A stretch of DNA of 6,545 bases from Arenicella sp. GTDB taxonomy: Bacteria > Pseudomonadota > Gammaproteobacteria > Arenicellales > Arenicellaceae. Both the position numbers and the translations under genes were made by a program. Every line of letters starts with the position of its first letter. Positions within the stretch are counted from its first letter, which is position 1. The notes under the pieces were generated by a model. It ran no database searches, was not told the DNA's origin, and saw only the letters and a program-made list of their open reading frames with translations. Shown here in pieces: positions 5,966 to 6,545 of this stretch. Location: positions 1 through 6,545 of the forward strand of contig JAHHOC010000143.1 of the NCBI GenBank assembly GCA_018677115.1, read 5' to 3'.

Positions 5966-6545
5966 ATGACTCTAATCAGGCGACATTGGCCTGCTACATC
6001 CATCAGCTGGAATTACAAGGCGCCGTGCTGGCTAGCCATGCTGCTGCTCATTGTGACATTCCAGCACACCGGGTGGGCGCAGCAAGGTGTTGATAAAAAT
6101 GCCGGGGTGATCGGTGAAGTAGTGCTGGTAAAGGGTGGCGTAACGGCCAGTTCAGAAACGCGAATTGACCGCGATCTGATTGCAGGGGCACCGGTTTATA
6201 GAGGTGATGTGATAGAAACAGACCGGCTGAGTTTTGTGGCGATCCGCTTTATCGACGGCGGCAAACTGACGTTGCAACCCAGTAGCAAAATCGATTTGCA
6301 GGAATTCAATAATAAAAATGCACAGGAAAACCAGACTTTTGAATTACTCAAAGGCGGCTTACGCGCTATTACCGGAGCAATAGGTAAGCGCCGCCCTGAG
6401 CGCGTTACTTACTATGGTCAAGGCATTACAGTTGGAATACGTGGCACTGCCTTCGCTATGCGACTTTGCACACCGGGTGCGCCAAGGTGCAAGTTCGATC
6501 GCGGTATCAATTTCCAGGGCCGGATTGTGACGAACCGGCCTGAGG
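5966..6545 (+). CDS. Secreted FecR-domain protein, C-terminus cut by window edge
   Basis: The frame is open from the ATG at 5966 to the right edge: 193 full codons plus one base. A long basic N-region (R5, R6, H7, K18) leads into a hydrophobic core at about 22-32, with likely signal cleavage after G-W-A at residue 38. The mature chain starts Q-Q-G-V and holds a FecR domain from about residue 48 onward: G-E-V-V-L-V-K-G-G-V, then P-V-Y-R-G-D-V-I-E-T, I-R-F-I-D-G-G-K-L-T-L-Q-P, L-L-K-G-G-L-R-A-I-T-G at 127-137, and I-G-I-R-G-T-A-F-A near 156-164. Two cysteines follow (168 and 175). Classic FecR has a cytoplasmic anti-sigma segment before a membrane helix and regulates an ECF sigma factor; this protein lacks that segment, and no sigma factor or TonB receptor gene is seen. 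It is better described as a secreted FecR-domain protein, perhaps a beta-rich envelope or surface protein. What follows the domain is unknown. Confidence 0.88.
   Translation, partial: MTLIRRHWPATSISWNYKAPCWLAMLLLIVTFQHTGWAQQGVDKNAGVIGEVVLVKGGVTASSETRIDRDLIAGAPVYRGDVIETDRLSFVAIRFIDGGKLTLQPSSKIDLQEFNNKNAQENQTFELLKGGLRAITGAIGKRRPERVTYYGQGITVGIRGTAFAMRLCTPGAPRCKFDRGINFQGRIVTNRPE

Overview
The window looks like chromosomal DNA of a Gram-negative bacterium, most likely a gammaproteobacterium and possibly a marine one. This rests on roughly balanced base composition, standard code, Sec signal peptides on three of five proteins, and family content (DUF4097, a COG4798-type methyltransferase, a TerB-like protein, a FecR-domain protein). 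The species cannot be named from the sequence. I saw no tRNA, rRNA, CRISPR array, insertion sequence or phage gene.

Layout: (1) Positions 1-3093, minus strand, are one uninterrupted reading frame of 1031 codons that runs off the left edge. It encodes a large, apparently cytoplasmic protein with features suggesting a six-hairpin (GH94-like) carbohydrate-active enzyme. This assignment is tentative. (2) Positions 3094-3454 are a divergent intergenic region with a plausible promoter for the large gene. (3) Positions 3455-4234, plus strand, encode a secreted DUF4097-type beta-solenoid with seven T-[SA]-G-G-S turns. (4) Positions 4255-5070, minus strand, encode an exported COG4798-type SAM methyltransferase whose end converges on the DUF4097 gene, leaving 20 bp. 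(5) Positions 5252-5662, minus strand, encode a small stand-alone TerB-like acidic helical protein. (6) Positions 5663-5965 are a second divergent intergenic region with a perfect TATAAT box. (7) Positions 5966-6545, plus strand, encode the N-terminal part of a secreted FecR-domain protein that runs off the right edge.

The genes do not form an obvious operon: strand changes separate nearly all of them, and only the TerB-like and methyltransferase genes are in tandem, 181 bp apart. Three products carry export signals (DUF4097, methyltransferase, FecR), so much of the window concerns the cell envelope. No shared pathway is demonstrated. The points most worth following are the large uncharacterised protein, the methyltransferase that appears to be sent out of the cytoplasm, and the very regular DUF4097 repeats whose codons have diverged while the residues have not.
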